Of a DNA stretch of 64,000 nt, positions 1-10,235 are shown piece after piece. The translations under genes and the position numbers were made by a program. The stretch covers positions 1 through 64,000 of the forward strand of contig CAOLHI010001442.1 in the NCBI GenBank assembly GCA_948474755.1, written 5' to 3'. A model generated the notes under the pieces. That model was not told the origin of the DNA, did no database searches, and worked only from the letters and a program-made list of their open reading frames with translations. The first letter of the stretch is position 1, and every line of letters begins with the position of its first letter. The stretch is from Ctenosaura bakeri. Lineage: Eukaryota; Chordata; Lepidosauria; Squamata; Iguanidae.

Positions 1-717
1 CTGAGTGTCTAGCTGTCCTCTGTTCCCTTCCCACATAGCATTTCTGGGCCCTTCTCTGTTGGTTATAGCAGAGATCAGAGAGCATTCTGTAATTCTAAGA
101 TGCAGATTTTGAAACTATAAAGAAAAACTCAGCTTTCTTTAAATTTTTTGCCTTTGTTTTTAATAAAAGTAAATAAGAACCTCAAGTACAGGTTATAAAA
201 TGTGTCAACTATGCTGATGAACCCAAAGAAACTAAGAAAAGTGAAGCAGGACTTCTGGGGGAAAATGTAAAGTGACTTGCTTAACTCCTTTGCCCTCTCC
301 TGCAGAAACAACAGAAGGAAAATGTCTACATGTAAATGTGCATAGTATAGCCAGCACACACAATGTAAATTGATGCTAAAGTGTTTGGGCTTTTTTTTTT
401 CTTTTACTGTAAGCTGTATCTGCCTTTCATTCTGCATTGCAATTATAACTTCTGTTTTAACTTTCACAGTTTCTTTCCTGTACCTGTTTTTAATGGCAGT
501 CTTCAATACCTCTGTAATAGTTGTGTCAATGATGTAACTGAGAGAAGGGCGTAGGCAGCATGAAGGTATTGTAAGTAGTTTGTCGTTCGCAGATACATCT
601 AGTGAATTTCTGCAATGTAGCTTAAATTTTATGCAGACAGACAGTACAGATAGAACATATTAAACAAGGTAGCCATCTGCGTCTAAAGGTACATTTTTCT
701 GTAATTTAATCCTTCAG
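1..717 (+). other. RFTN2 intron, 3' part (upstream of exon a)
   Basis: AT-rich intronic sequence. A 125-codon open frame on the minus strand (129-506) is made of low-complexity lysine- and leucine-rich sequence and has no gene-like features. No repeat is recognised apart from short T-runs near 392-402. Confidence 0.6.
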
Positions 718-901
718 GTTCCTCAAATCCAGATGTTATCAAGATCAGCTCCATTTTGGACATTGCAAAAAAAGTGGAAGAATATTACACTAAAGGCTAC
801 TTGGTGGGTGCTATTCACCCTGTATTACTGACAGTTGGACGAAAGAGGCATTTTCCAGCAAGCCATATGTATCGAGTTGTACTGTCACGTCTCAAATCCA
901 A
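718..901 (+). CDS. RFTN2: RFTN2 coding exon a (first in window)
   Basis: The acceptor is TTCAG at 713-717 after a pyrimidine-rich tract, and the donor is A|GTATGTG at 902. The first two bases finish a codon begun in the upstream exon; reading then starts at 720 with SSNPDVIKI and continues through ILDIAKKVEEYYTKGYLVG and AIHPVLL to RLKS. Two bases are left over (exit phase 2) and join the first base of the next exon. This is the N-terminal part of the raftlin domain. An ORF that runs on past 901 into YVPP is intron read-through. Confidence 0.93.
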
Positions 902-1183
902 GTATGTGCCACCATAATAAATCATTATTTAGATTTACATGATTAGGTTTCTATAATTGAAAATACGCAAATAACTTCATATTCCATATAGTCTTTGTGA
1001 AAATCAAAAGACCTTGGAAAGTAAAGGGCAGTCTTATGGCATTTTAGGGCCAAGTGACTTATATTACATCACATGATTTGCCCATTAATCTCAGTGGAAA
1101 CCTATTCTTCATGCATGCAGATAGGGCCCACAGTGACTCAGGATATCAGTGAGAATGTTGTGGCAGCACCATACTCTCTACAA

Positions 1184-1479
1184 CAGGGCTTTCCAAATGG
1201 TGTGCCATGACACATTAGTGTGTCGCCCGAAGTGTGTAGATGTGTCGCCTACAATCTTGGAAATGTATGTTATTAGTTATAAATCATATATTTTTAAAAA
1301 TATATGGAAAGTTTTCATGAGATATGTTGTGCCCTCATACATTTTGTTATTACAATTGATGTATGTGTCTATATCTCTTATAAGCGGTTAGTTTAACCTC
1401 TGGTTTGCCAGTAAAACTGAATTACTGTATCGTGAAATGGTGCATGTCTAAAAAAGTGTGTCACCAACATGAACAGCTC
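1184..1479. mobile_element. hAT-like MITE, decayed copy
   Basis: It begins CAGGGCTTTCCAAATGGTGT and contains the blocks GTGTGTCGCCCGAAGTGTGT and GAATTACTGTATCGTGAAATGG, which recur in the same order in the element at 6761-7165. The right end is shortened (stops around AACAGCTC) and no target duplication is visible. It has no coding capacity. The family assignment to hAT rests on the better preserved sister copy. Confidence 0.6.
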
Positions 1480-2979
1480 CACAGTACAGTCTTGATGTGG
1501 ATTATGAGGGGGTCATGCCAGGAAATTTCACAGCTGAGAAATTTAACCCTTAAGGACTAACATGTGGATTATCGTACATATAGAAATGAGTATAGAGTGA
1601 GGGTAAAAATGGAAATGGAGAGGAGAGGGAAATAAAATGCAACCTCCACCCTGACTCTAATCTGATTGCTTCATATTCCTGCTAATAGCATTTCATGCAT
1701 TTGATGAAACTGATTACAGTTCCTGAATTCTTAAGACATAATTTTTATGACATAATAATGGCATAATAAATGGATAATCTTAGGCAATTAGGTAATTTTC
1801 ACGCAAGACGTCTGCAGTGCATCAGAGTGGAACATGAAGCAGGGGTCCATTTCACACAATATTGCTGCTGTTCTATTTTCCTCTTGGTATAACCCCCGTT
1901 TTTTGCCACCAAAAATAATCCATTTGTCAGTCCAGGTCACAATATCATTTTTTTAACAGTTGCAAAATCCTTTTAGCAAAATATCACAATTTTAGGGATC
2001 ATGTGGTATGTTTGAGGTCTATAATAGACACTATTACCCAAGGTTTGCCCTACTTGCCCCCATTCTCACTTTATTTCTGCTGAGGAAGGTGGGAGGAAGG
2101 GCTGAGTATACCTTTCCTTGAGGGTTGCCACAATTTCTCCAGTTGTTCCTTTGGGTTTGTTTATTTGTTTGTTTTTTAATTGCCTTGTGCTCTACTGCTA
2201 TAGCAATACAATGGCAAGGGAGGCCATTTGGGTGAGTTGAAACAGTGATGCACTAGCGGAATTACTACAGCGATTTCTTTTTTCAAGTGGGAAGTGTAGG
2301 GTGGGGGGAACTGACAGCAGCCTCCTGAGAAATAGCCAGATAAGGATAAGGGGCAGGGTAGTGTTTGGGAGAGGAACTCAGAGGCCATCTAAATCTACCT
2401 CCTGCACAGGAACACTGTATTATGAATGATTACTACAATCATGAGATCCCAATATAAATGTGAAAAACAGGATTGCAATCCCAGTAGTAGAGCAATGGTA
2501 TTAAACCTGCTTCTTAAGGTATTTAGCCATGATGTGATCATCTTTGGAAAATATTTGAAGTGTCTTAAACAAAATACTACTGATGAGCAGGTAGATACTT
2601 CACCTTTGTACATACTAAGCAAGTGCAACAAAAGACATAGAACAAAGGATGTCTATTGTAGACTTTCTGTTAGGGCATTTTCACATGATCAGCTTCTTAC
2701 AAAAATGGACATATGTCTTATTCAGTCTTTCTTTCATTACAAGAATACACTTTGTAGTAGATAAAAACGTTAGTGACTTGTATGTGAAAGCTAGGCTGTT
2801 CAATATTACATACTAGATTTCATGAAAGAGAATGATGGGGGGAAATAAAAGATTTGTCTAACCCATACATAGTAGGATAACAAGATGATTATGAGAAATG
2901 CCATCAAAAGCTGTATGTTACATATTTCTTACCTAGAAAAATTGCTTATCTTTAATGCCGGCGTATTGCAAAGCATTTG

Positions 2980-2980
<1 letters not shown>

Positions 2981-3020
<40 letters not shown>
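2981..3020. repeat. (TA)20 microsatellite
   Basis: Forty bases of uninterrupted TA dinucleotide within an intron, likely polymorphic in length. Confidence 0.95.
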
Positions 3021-3025
<5 letters not shown>

Positions 3026-3351
3026 ATTCAAGAGTAGATGAGACTATTTGTCTATTCATTTATATTGTTCATTATTTTTTTGCTGCTTCAGCTCTGTTGA
3101 ATCTAGATAAAATTTAAAAGAACACAGTACTGCTAGCCCTAATATGTTGATCTTTGCATTTGACCTATGTACCTCTAACTGTACAGTGTATGAAGTGATA
3201 TAAAATATGCTTTTAATTTCAGAAGATATCACTATCTTTGTCAGAAAGTAAGTTGAAGTACAGAACCCCACTCCCACAACATTGGAAGAGAAATTCTAAT
3301 ACAATTCCAGTTGTTATACATTAGCTGTATTCCAAGATTATAATAAGCAAT

Positions 3352-3539
3352 GGCCCATTTTCTCACTACACTGCTATTATTCCACTTTCAACATCCTATG
3401 GAATTCTGGGATTTGCAGTTTAGGGATTTAGAATTCTTAGCCAGAGACTCCTTGGCCTCAGTAAACTACAAACCCTAGAACTCCACAGGATGTTGAAAGT
3501 GAAATAATAGCACTGTAACAGTGTAGTGTGGAAATGGCC
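3352..3539. mobile_element. Palindromic MITE (about 188 bp)
   Basis: The two halves are inverted copies: the left arm begins GGCCCATTTTCTCACTACAC and continues to CAACATCC, and the right arm runs GGATGTTGAAAGTGAAATAA to GTGTGGAAATGGCC. Arms are about 50 bp with a few mismatches, and the core also has inverted symmetry (GGGATTTGCAGTTTAGGG versus CAGTAAACTACAAACCCT). It is non-coding. Relatives lie at about 36790-37005 and 53096-53190. The superfamily is not certain. Confidence 0.7.
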
Positions 3540-4641
3540 ACGATTTGTTATTATATAAATGAAGATGGGTAAACCTCAGGTTTGCATATTCCCTTCTTTG
3601 CTCTGACACAGCTGCAAAAGAGATCAGAAGGTTTCATTTCCATTCTTAAATTATTGGAATTTAGTGTGTTGTCTGAATTTGTCCAAACTATTTTTCTTTT
3701 TCACTATGCTTTACTAACAATGCCAAAACAAGAACTGTATAAGGTTTGCATGTTTTAATAAGCCACAGTTAAGATTAAGCATAACTTAATGTCTGGACAC
3801 AGCACTGAAGTATAGTTAACTGAAAACAGAAGCAGCAAAATGCACAAACCAAAGCTCATGAACATAACAGCATAACATAGCTTATTGTTAAATCCTCATG
3901 CAACCATTTTACATAATATAGACTATTACATAATTTAAGCTCCTTCTCATAACAGATTCTCCATCTCAGAACTGTTCCATGTTAGGAAGCAAAGAGGTTG
4001 CTTCTTTGAAGGATTCAGTTTTAATTATTTAAACCACATTTTAAATCACCAGTGAGGATGATTTTATTTAATCATCAGCTTTAATAGAAGCTGATCTTAC
4101 TGTGTAATATAACTTTAATATATGTTCAGAGATGTATGTTTTATTAGAATGTAAATAGCTTTTTGTTTTAGAAGAATTTGAAATCCAATTTCAATTTTTT
4201 AAAAAATTCTTATTTTAAAAAAGATCCTATTTAAAAATAATCATCCAACATGCTGTTTGATGAGATGTAACTACAGTGACTGGGCTCTGTCAGCACTGCA
4301 GATTGGGGTGCTGGAAAATGGCATCCAGAAAGAGCTCTCGCAGTCATGGGTCCTGCTGCAGCTGCTTTTCTGAAGGAATCCATCTAACTGGGAGAGTGCT
4401 GTCAACATCATTTCCCAGTGGCAGATCTACACTACTTCAAAAGTCCTTTGGTTGAGGCTGAAACAATAGGTTTTAGGGATCACATTCAGTCTTTATTTGT
4501 CCTAAGCATGAATCTTCAGGAGTTACAAGACACAGAACAGGACTGATTTTTACCATCCATGTTAATATTCATAAGTATTATTCATGTCAATGCAGTAAAT
4601 GTTCTCATGGTGCTTCAGTCATTACCTAAAGTTTAGATCAG

Positions 4642-4808
4642 CCTTCTCAAACTTTTTACCCTGGAGAAACCCTTGAAATAATGTTCATGTCTCAGGGAAC
4701 CTCTGCATAAAATTATTTTAAAAAAATTCAGTCTCAGTCTCTTGTGGAGACCATAGCAACCCCTTGTGGAAGCCTGGGGTCCCAAGGAAATCTGGTTGAG
4801 AAACTTTA
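4642..4808. mobile_element. Possible hAT-type MITE
   Basis: It begins CAGCCTTCTCAAACTTT and ends near GGTTGAGAAACT, giving short imperfect inverted ends, with TTTAGA on both sides as a possible part of an 8-bp duplication. The interior (CCCTTGAAATAATGTTCATG, CTCAGGGAACCTCTGC) has no coding capacity. The ends are too degraded to be sure. Confidence 0.4.
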
Positions 4809-4905
4809 GACTCAACTTTAGACTATTGTGAGAGTTTTTTTATTCAAAATCCTATTTTTTATTTGCAAAAATTATACAGATTCATTTAAATCCTGATTAA
4901 TTTCT

Positions 4906-5134
4906 GGCCTAAGTACCATAAAGGCACCAGATCCCATCTGATCTTCGAAGCTAAGCAGGGTCAGCCCTGGTTAGTACTTAGATGGAAGCCTGCCAATGAA
5001 TACCAGGTACTGTAGAGTATATTTCAGAGGAGAGAATGGGCAAAACCACATCTGAGTATTCTTTGCCTATGAAAATCCCTATGAAATTCATGAAGTCACC
5101 ATAAATCAACAAGCAACTTGAAGGCACATATACA
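4906..5134 (+). mobile_element. 5S-rRNA-derived SINE (5S-Sauria type)
   Basis: The head is clearly derived from 5S rRNA: CATCTGATCTTCGAAGCTAA, GCAGGGTCAGCCCTGGTTAG and TACTTAGATGGAAGCCTG carry the internal promoter region of 5S genes. The tail CAACTTGAAGGCACATATAC is the LINE-derived 3' end shared with the tRNA-headed SINEs here. It is a degenerate retroposed copy and not a functional 5S gene. Confidence 0.88.
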
Positions 5135-5790
5135 CCTACAGAATTCCAGTAGGCATTAACTTTTCATTATGCAGAAATCTTTTTAGAGACAGTGTTGACA
5201 CACATGGGTTTAGAACATAATTCTGTGTTGAATTGTGATTGTTTTTTAACTAAACAGAAAGATTTTTCTTACAGGATGCCTTTTGCTTTCCTGCTAACAC
5301 ATTGCATTTCTTCAAAGCTAGGAAATACTTCTTTACTTTCTAACAAGGATTAGGTTAAGAACCAAGTTAGACGTGGTGACGAACACATTAAAAAGTGTGT
5401 CAGGATTTTTAATGTAATAAGTGCAAGGATAATGTTGCATAAGGAATAAGTTTACATGTAAGGAATGTTTAACACTTCCCAATAATAATCACAACACAAA
5501 TCATCCCTCTGGTGTATGTTTCCATAAAATTACATGTTGGAGTATCAGCATTATTGAAATGTGTGTCTTTGAGTTGTGTGAGAAATATTTGATATTTAGA
5601 TCAAGTATAAATAACTTTTCTCAATAAGTAATTAAACTGTATTCCAAGTACCACCATCAAGAGTGGTAGCCAAACAAGAGTTGCCAAAATTTAATTCATA
5701 ACTTTTTGGAATGAAGGAAATTGTGTATGCCACTGCTAGCATTTTGTACAGCAAACTGCAACAAAGGCTGCTTTCTTTCTTGTGTTCTAG

Positions 5791-5902
5791 CCAGAAGCAT
5801 CCGCAGTCCAGAGGACAAAGATACCCCAGGCTTGTGATTGAGGAATGTCCTTTAACATATGAAAAACTAACAAATGAGGTAGTAAAAGGATTGTTAGAAA
5901 AG
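5791..5902 (+). CDS. RFTN2: RFTN2 coding exon b
   Basis: The acceptor TGTGTTCTAG ends at 5790 and the donor AAG|GTATGG starts at 5903. One base completes the split codon, then 37 codons read QKHPQSRGQRYPRLVIEECP and on to LLEK. The block RPRLVIEECP is a strongly conserved raftlin-2 segment. The exon exits in phase 0, which fits the next exon. The upstream part of the open frame (from 5711) is intron and is not coding. Confidence 0.93.
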
Positions 5903-8130
5903 GTATGGCAGTCATCAGAATTCCTTCTTTGAACTTTTTTTTCTCTGCTTTTCGGATTTTGATCTTATTGATACAAGACTCTTCCAGATTACTCATGATA
6001 CAGTTCTTGGGTTTTGCTGGTTGTTGTTGCCTCCAGGCCCCCTCATTCCATTTTATGGGCGAGAGCTATTTGTATCAATATTTTCAATCTGCACAGTGAC
6101 TTTTCCAAAGGTTTTTTAAAAACCAGACTGTATAGTGAAGTGGTCCTAAACTTTGAAGGGCTAATTTACTCTTCTCTGAATTTTTGATTATTTTTTCTTT
6201 GAGTTACAGTATTATACTGGAAAGGGCCATTTCACTGATCCACTCTAGCACTATAACTCTAAAATAATTTTTTTATGAAAGAAAAGAAGAGGAGAATTTG
6301 TCCCAGAATTAAAAAGAAACCTGCATGAAGTGTGAATAAAATATTGTACATGGTACTAAGCATTGCCCAAAAATAGCACAGGATGACAGAAATGTTGTTT
6401 GAATTAAAACAAAACAAAACAATGAATACTATGAACTCCAGCAACCTCCTGACAGTGTGCCCTAAATGGGGCAGTGTTCCGTTTTAAATATTTACTTTGT
6501 TACACTTGAAGGAACCAGATTTCATGGTTTGAAAAATAAAAAAGAGCTGTTTTTCTTTAAAAAACAACAAACCCACAGGTTGTTATAATTTAGTTCTTTG
6601 TCTAGCATTCACTATAGACAGTTAATAGTTAGCTATTGATATGTCTGAATATGACCTCATAGCTGTCCCAAATTGGTGTTAAAGACTTAAAACAGAGCAA
6701 GGATGAGCAATTTGACCCAGTCCATGTGCAGTATCACTCTTCCTCTGCATTACAGTATATCAGGGCTTTCCAAATGGTGTGTCGTGACACATTTAGCATG
6801 TTGTCTGAAGTGTGTAGGTGTGTCACCTTCCTGGACAGAGAAAGACCCCCCCTCACCCAAGCCATTCCTGCTGCCGTTGCTCTCACTGGGGTCTTTTCTT
6901 GCCAAGGGTGATGGCAGCAGGCCAGGATTGGGTAGGGGGGCTGCCTTTCCTGCTGCCACCACTCTCCCCAGGGTCTTTCCTGGTGAAGGCGACAGCAGCT
7001 GGGCAGGATGGGGGGCTGCCTCCCCCCCAGACACACCTCTGGGTACTGCACATGGGTAATCAGTTAGTTTAATCTCTGATTTGCTAGTAAAACTGAATTA
7101 TTGTGTCACGAAATGATGCATGTCTAAAAAATGTGTCATGAACATGAAAAGTCTGGAAAGCTCTGCACTATATGGTGCCAGAATTTGGTGGCACACAGTA
7201 AGTAGAAGGTACACTTCCTGATTCTGAAAAAAAAACTTGGACTAAAGTACAGAGTACACACAGGGAGCTTCTGCCTTGTTTTAGAGCGAATTAGAGGGGT
7301 CTGAGTAAAATTGTCCTTGAAAACAAGGTGTGCACTCCCCACTGTTTTAGTACAGAATTTGCATGACGTTTAATGGCTGCTTGTGCTACCAAGATATGAG
7401 GGCTGCAGATCCACAGGGGTATTGCTTGCAGTTCTTGTATCAGGATAGTGTGGTGGCAGCTGCTGTAGAAATTATTCTCACATCAACTTATCTATGTGGC
7501 TTGTGCTCCAGTAGCCTTCCAGTTTCCACCCAGCTGAATTTTGGAAGTCAACAAAAATGAAAAACTGTTCCCATTGTTCCAGAAAACTAGTAATTTGTAG
7601 AGCTCTAAGGACCTTATTGCTGAAATCATTCTGAATATATCTCCCAAATACAGTAGAAACCGTAGAATCACATTCTCAACATTGTTAATAATCTGTAGTT
7701 TTAAAGATACCAGATCAAAATAACAGAAGTCCTATTTCAATTTATAGAGAATCAAAGGCTATTTCACATAAATACTTTTTGTCAGAAAAGGTATATATTG
7801 ACAGAAGAAAACTTTCATGTACCAGAGCTTGGAAAAAGGGTTTTGTTTTAGTATTACTGGAAGTTGTAGTCCAAAAAGTACTTTTTCCACATCCAGCATA
7901 CTGGACGTTTTCAAATGTTTCTTTGTTACTGGCTTTAGAAAGTCACAGTAGGCACAACTTACAAAGCTTGCACTCATAAACAGACATGTAATATTTGCAC
8001 ATATCAATGTACATTTTCTGTTTTACACTCATCTATGTCATAAAACATCATGTACAAATTTGCTGTCACATGTCATTAGTTAATGATTTCAGTGTTTACA
8101 TAGTTTAATTTGTCATTGCACAAAATATAG
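5903..8130 (+). other. RFTN2 intron between exons b and c
   Basis: A 2.2-kb intron. The only clear element is the hAT-like MITE at 6761-7165 with its GC-rich internal repeat. The short open frames on both strands at 6703-7072 all come from that GC-rich insert. Confidence 0.8.
6761..7165. mobile_element. hAT-like MITE with 8-bp target duplication and GC-rich internal repeats
   Basis: The termini CAGGGCTTTCCAAATGG and GTCTGGAAAGCTCTG are imperfect inverted repeats. They are flanked by CAGTATAT (6753-6760) and CACTATAT (7166-7173), an 8-bp duplication with one mismatch as expected for hAT. Compared with the copy at 1184, the middle (about 6835-7035) is replaced by GC-rich sequence with two ~70-bp tandem units (each with TGCTGCC ... 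GGGTCTTT ... GGCAGGAT/CAGGAT ... GGGGGGCTGCC). It has no protein coding. Confidence 0.75.
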
Positions 8131-8449
8131 GTCAATGATGCTGCAAAAAGAGGGATGAAGTTTGTTGGATTTATAACACAGCCATGTCCTCAGTCTAAAA
8201 TCTGCAATGGCGCAGACATGGATGGAAATGTAGAGTCTGATTCTGCACTGTGCAGAAGGAACAAAGAACAGAGGAGGCACAGTTCTGATGAAAATGTTAA
8301 AACCTCAAATGAAGGTACCTTGAGTGGCCAGTCTTCTCAGAGTGGAATAGAGGAAGAAATTCACCCAGAAAGTGGACCATTACAAGAAACTGACTTTCAA
8401 GATGGAAGAGAAGGCAGTCCAGGACCAGCTAAGTTAAGGAAAGGAGAAG
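8131..8449 (+). CDS. RFTN2: RFTN2 coding exon c (largest)
   Basis: The acceptor CAAAATATAG ends at 8130 and the donor GAAG|GTATGT starts at 8450. The exon encodes VNDAAKRGMKFVGFITQ and then a low-complexity acidic and serine-rich linker containing SSDENVKTSNEGTLSGQSSQ and GIEEEIHPESG. The variable linker with the short conserved block GTLSGQSS is typical of raftlin-2. It is 319 bp long, enters in phase 0 and leaves one base over. The exon starts 24 bases before the first ATG in the frame, so that ATG is internal. Confidence 0.93.
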
Positions 8450-9713
8450 GTATGTAAACACATTGCCTCTGCATTCTACATAAACTAAATAACTGTCTTT
8501 AAAAGATGGTAGAATCCATGTTTAGAAAGTAACAGGTTTGACAAAGGATTAACAGCTAAGCAAATTCAGGGAATAGAGGTACTTTTGAACATAGCATTAA
8601 TGTGACAATGGCCAGACAAAATCTTTATTGGCTGCAGTCGCTGTTCAGCTTGTGTGCATTTTCAGAGTAAGGGAAGTAACTCAGAAAAGCGTGGAATTGA
8701 TAATATAAAAATATTTTAAATAAAATAAATAAACCCAGAAAAGGGTGAGTGGTGTGTAGTGGAGATGGTGATTCATATCTATTTTTCCATGTATCTTCAG
8801 TGTTTGTAGTTTAAATTTCTATTGACAGTTTGGTTCTGTGTTCTTTGTTATATTTATCACAACAATTGCAACAAAAATAATTAAAAAAAAATTGTGAAGA
8901 GGAAGTAGCAAAAGGTTTTGGAAAACAATTGAATGGTGTATGAGGTAGAAGATGGGAGACCCTATAGACATGTGTCAGGGCTGAGTAAGAAAGCCAGCAT
9001 GGTTTCAGTTCCCCACTTGGCCATGGAAATCCACTGGGTGGCCTTGGGCACATCACACACCCTCAGCGCCAGAAAACACCATGATAGGTTCACCTTATGG
9101 TCTCCATAAGTTGGAAATAACTTGAAGGCACACAACAGCAACAAGAAGGCTGAGTGGATGACTTGGTTGGAAAGAGTAGGATACAGCATTTCCTAGGTTT
9201 CGTTTGGAAAATTGGATTCCTATAGGAGGTATCAGCAGCATAACTACAAATGCAAGAACATGTGATGAGTTGTCAAAGGGTATAAAAGTAGATTTGGTAA
9301 AAATGAATACAAGAACATCCAGAAAGGAAGATTATGGCAACAGCAGGAAAGACAGAAAAATAGAATTCTGTCAACACAATAGACAGTGAATGAGCATCTT
9401 GTTATGAAGAAAATGGAAAAATGAAAAAATAGTGTGCTGTACAAGGAAAAGAAGGAGTTCAGCTATAAAACACCTCAGTTAAATTGTCAGTCAGCCTGAG
9501 AGCACCCAACATACTGAGAGTATATATGATCCTTTTTGTTATTCATTTGTCACACTCAACTTTTATGCCATGATCTATACAAAAACTTGTTCTCTCTGCT
9601 TTCAGTGCAGATTGTCTAGATAACTATCCAGAAATATAATGCCTTTCCAAGTTATCCAGTTCAGTAAACACATCACTGTCTCTAGTTCTTTCTTTTTACT
9701 GTCTTTTTTTCAG
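8450..9713 (+). other. RFTN2 intron between exons c and d
   Basis: A 1.26-kb intron with one degenerate tRNA-type SINE near 8991-9145 and purine-rich sequence at 9300-9460. It ends in a strong pyrimidine tract before exon d. Confidence 0.8.
8991..9145 (+). mobile_element. tRNA-type SINE (Sauria-like), degenerate
   Basis: It contains GGTTTCAGTTCCCCACTTGG, CACTGGGTGGCCTTGGGCAC, ATCACACACCCTCAGC and the tail ACTTGAAGGCACACAACAGC. These are the body and LINE-derived tail of the lizard tRNA-headed SINE. The tRNA promoter head is largely missing. Confidence 0.8.
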
Positions 9714-9917
9714 ATGACAAATTATATACAGTCTTCAATGTCTTCGAAGATGATTCTACCTGTTGGACCTATCATGATGGGGTTTTGTCTCTAAAGGTTT
9801 CAAGGAAAGGACCCGTGATTAATACTTTGGATGCTGATTGGCTAGAATTAACCTCTTTTTACTATAAGCAAGGACTGGCATTGATTGACTCCTTTGTTTG
9901 CTGGGAAGCTTCTAAAT
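9714..9917 (+). CDS. RFTN2: RFTN2 coding exon d
   Basis: A long pyrimidine tract and TTTTTTTCAG end at 9713; the donor AAAT|GTAAGC starts at 9918. It encodes DDKLYTVFNVFEDDSTCW, then ISTLDADWLEL-like sequence (here INTLDADWLELTSFYYKQG) and SLIDSFV-like sequence (ALIDSFVCWEASK). Entry after one carried base and exit with one base keep the frame. This begins the conserved C-terminal half of the raftlin fold. Confidence 0.94.
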
Positions 9918-10110
9918 GTAAGCATAATAAGAACTCCATTATCTTTAGCACGATTTACCTAGCAGTGACTGATGGGACCCTGATCTAATCAGGACTCTTC
10001 AAGTGGGTTCAGTCATCTTCCATCACAAAGAGTTGCCCTCTTGCACAGAAGAAGAAACATGGGGTGGGGAGAACTAGCAGTGGGATGAAGTTTACACGTG
10101 GGGGATGTAT

Positions 10111-10235
10111 ATGTACCTTCAAGTTGACTGTGGGATTATGATGACACCATGATGCTCCTTGTGGTCTCCCAGTCAGGCCTGACTCTGCTTAGCATCCAAG
10201 ATCAGCTGGATGTGGTGCATTCAGAATATTTAGGC
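10111..10235 (-). mobile_element. 5S-derived SINE fragment, minus strand
   Basis: On the minus strand it reads GCCTAAATATTCTGAATGCA, then CTGATCTTGGATGCTAAGCA and GAGTCAGGCCTGACTGGGAG, matching the 5S head. It ends with the tail at 10111-10130 (CAACTTGAAGGTAC on the minus strand), so the middle has been deleted. Confidence 0.75.

Larger units (their letters stand above)
902..5790 (+). other. RFTN2 intron between exons a and b
   Basis: A 4.9-kb intron. It holds a decayed hAT-like MITE (1184-1479), a TA microsatellite (2981-3020), a palindromic MITE (3352-3539), a possible hAT MITE (about 4642-4808) and a 5S-derived SINE (4906-5134). The rest is unremarkable AT-rich sequence. Confidence 0.8.

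Noticed and set aside
129..506. 125-codon minus-strand open frame
   Set aside because: Low-complexity lysine- and leucine-rich text in an AT-rich intron, with no start context, no homology I recognise and no splice-compatible partner.
4906..5050. A 5S rRNA gene
   Set aside because: Sequence is diverged from 5S rRNA, lacks a T-run terminator after the 5S part and continues into a SINE body and LINE-type tail.
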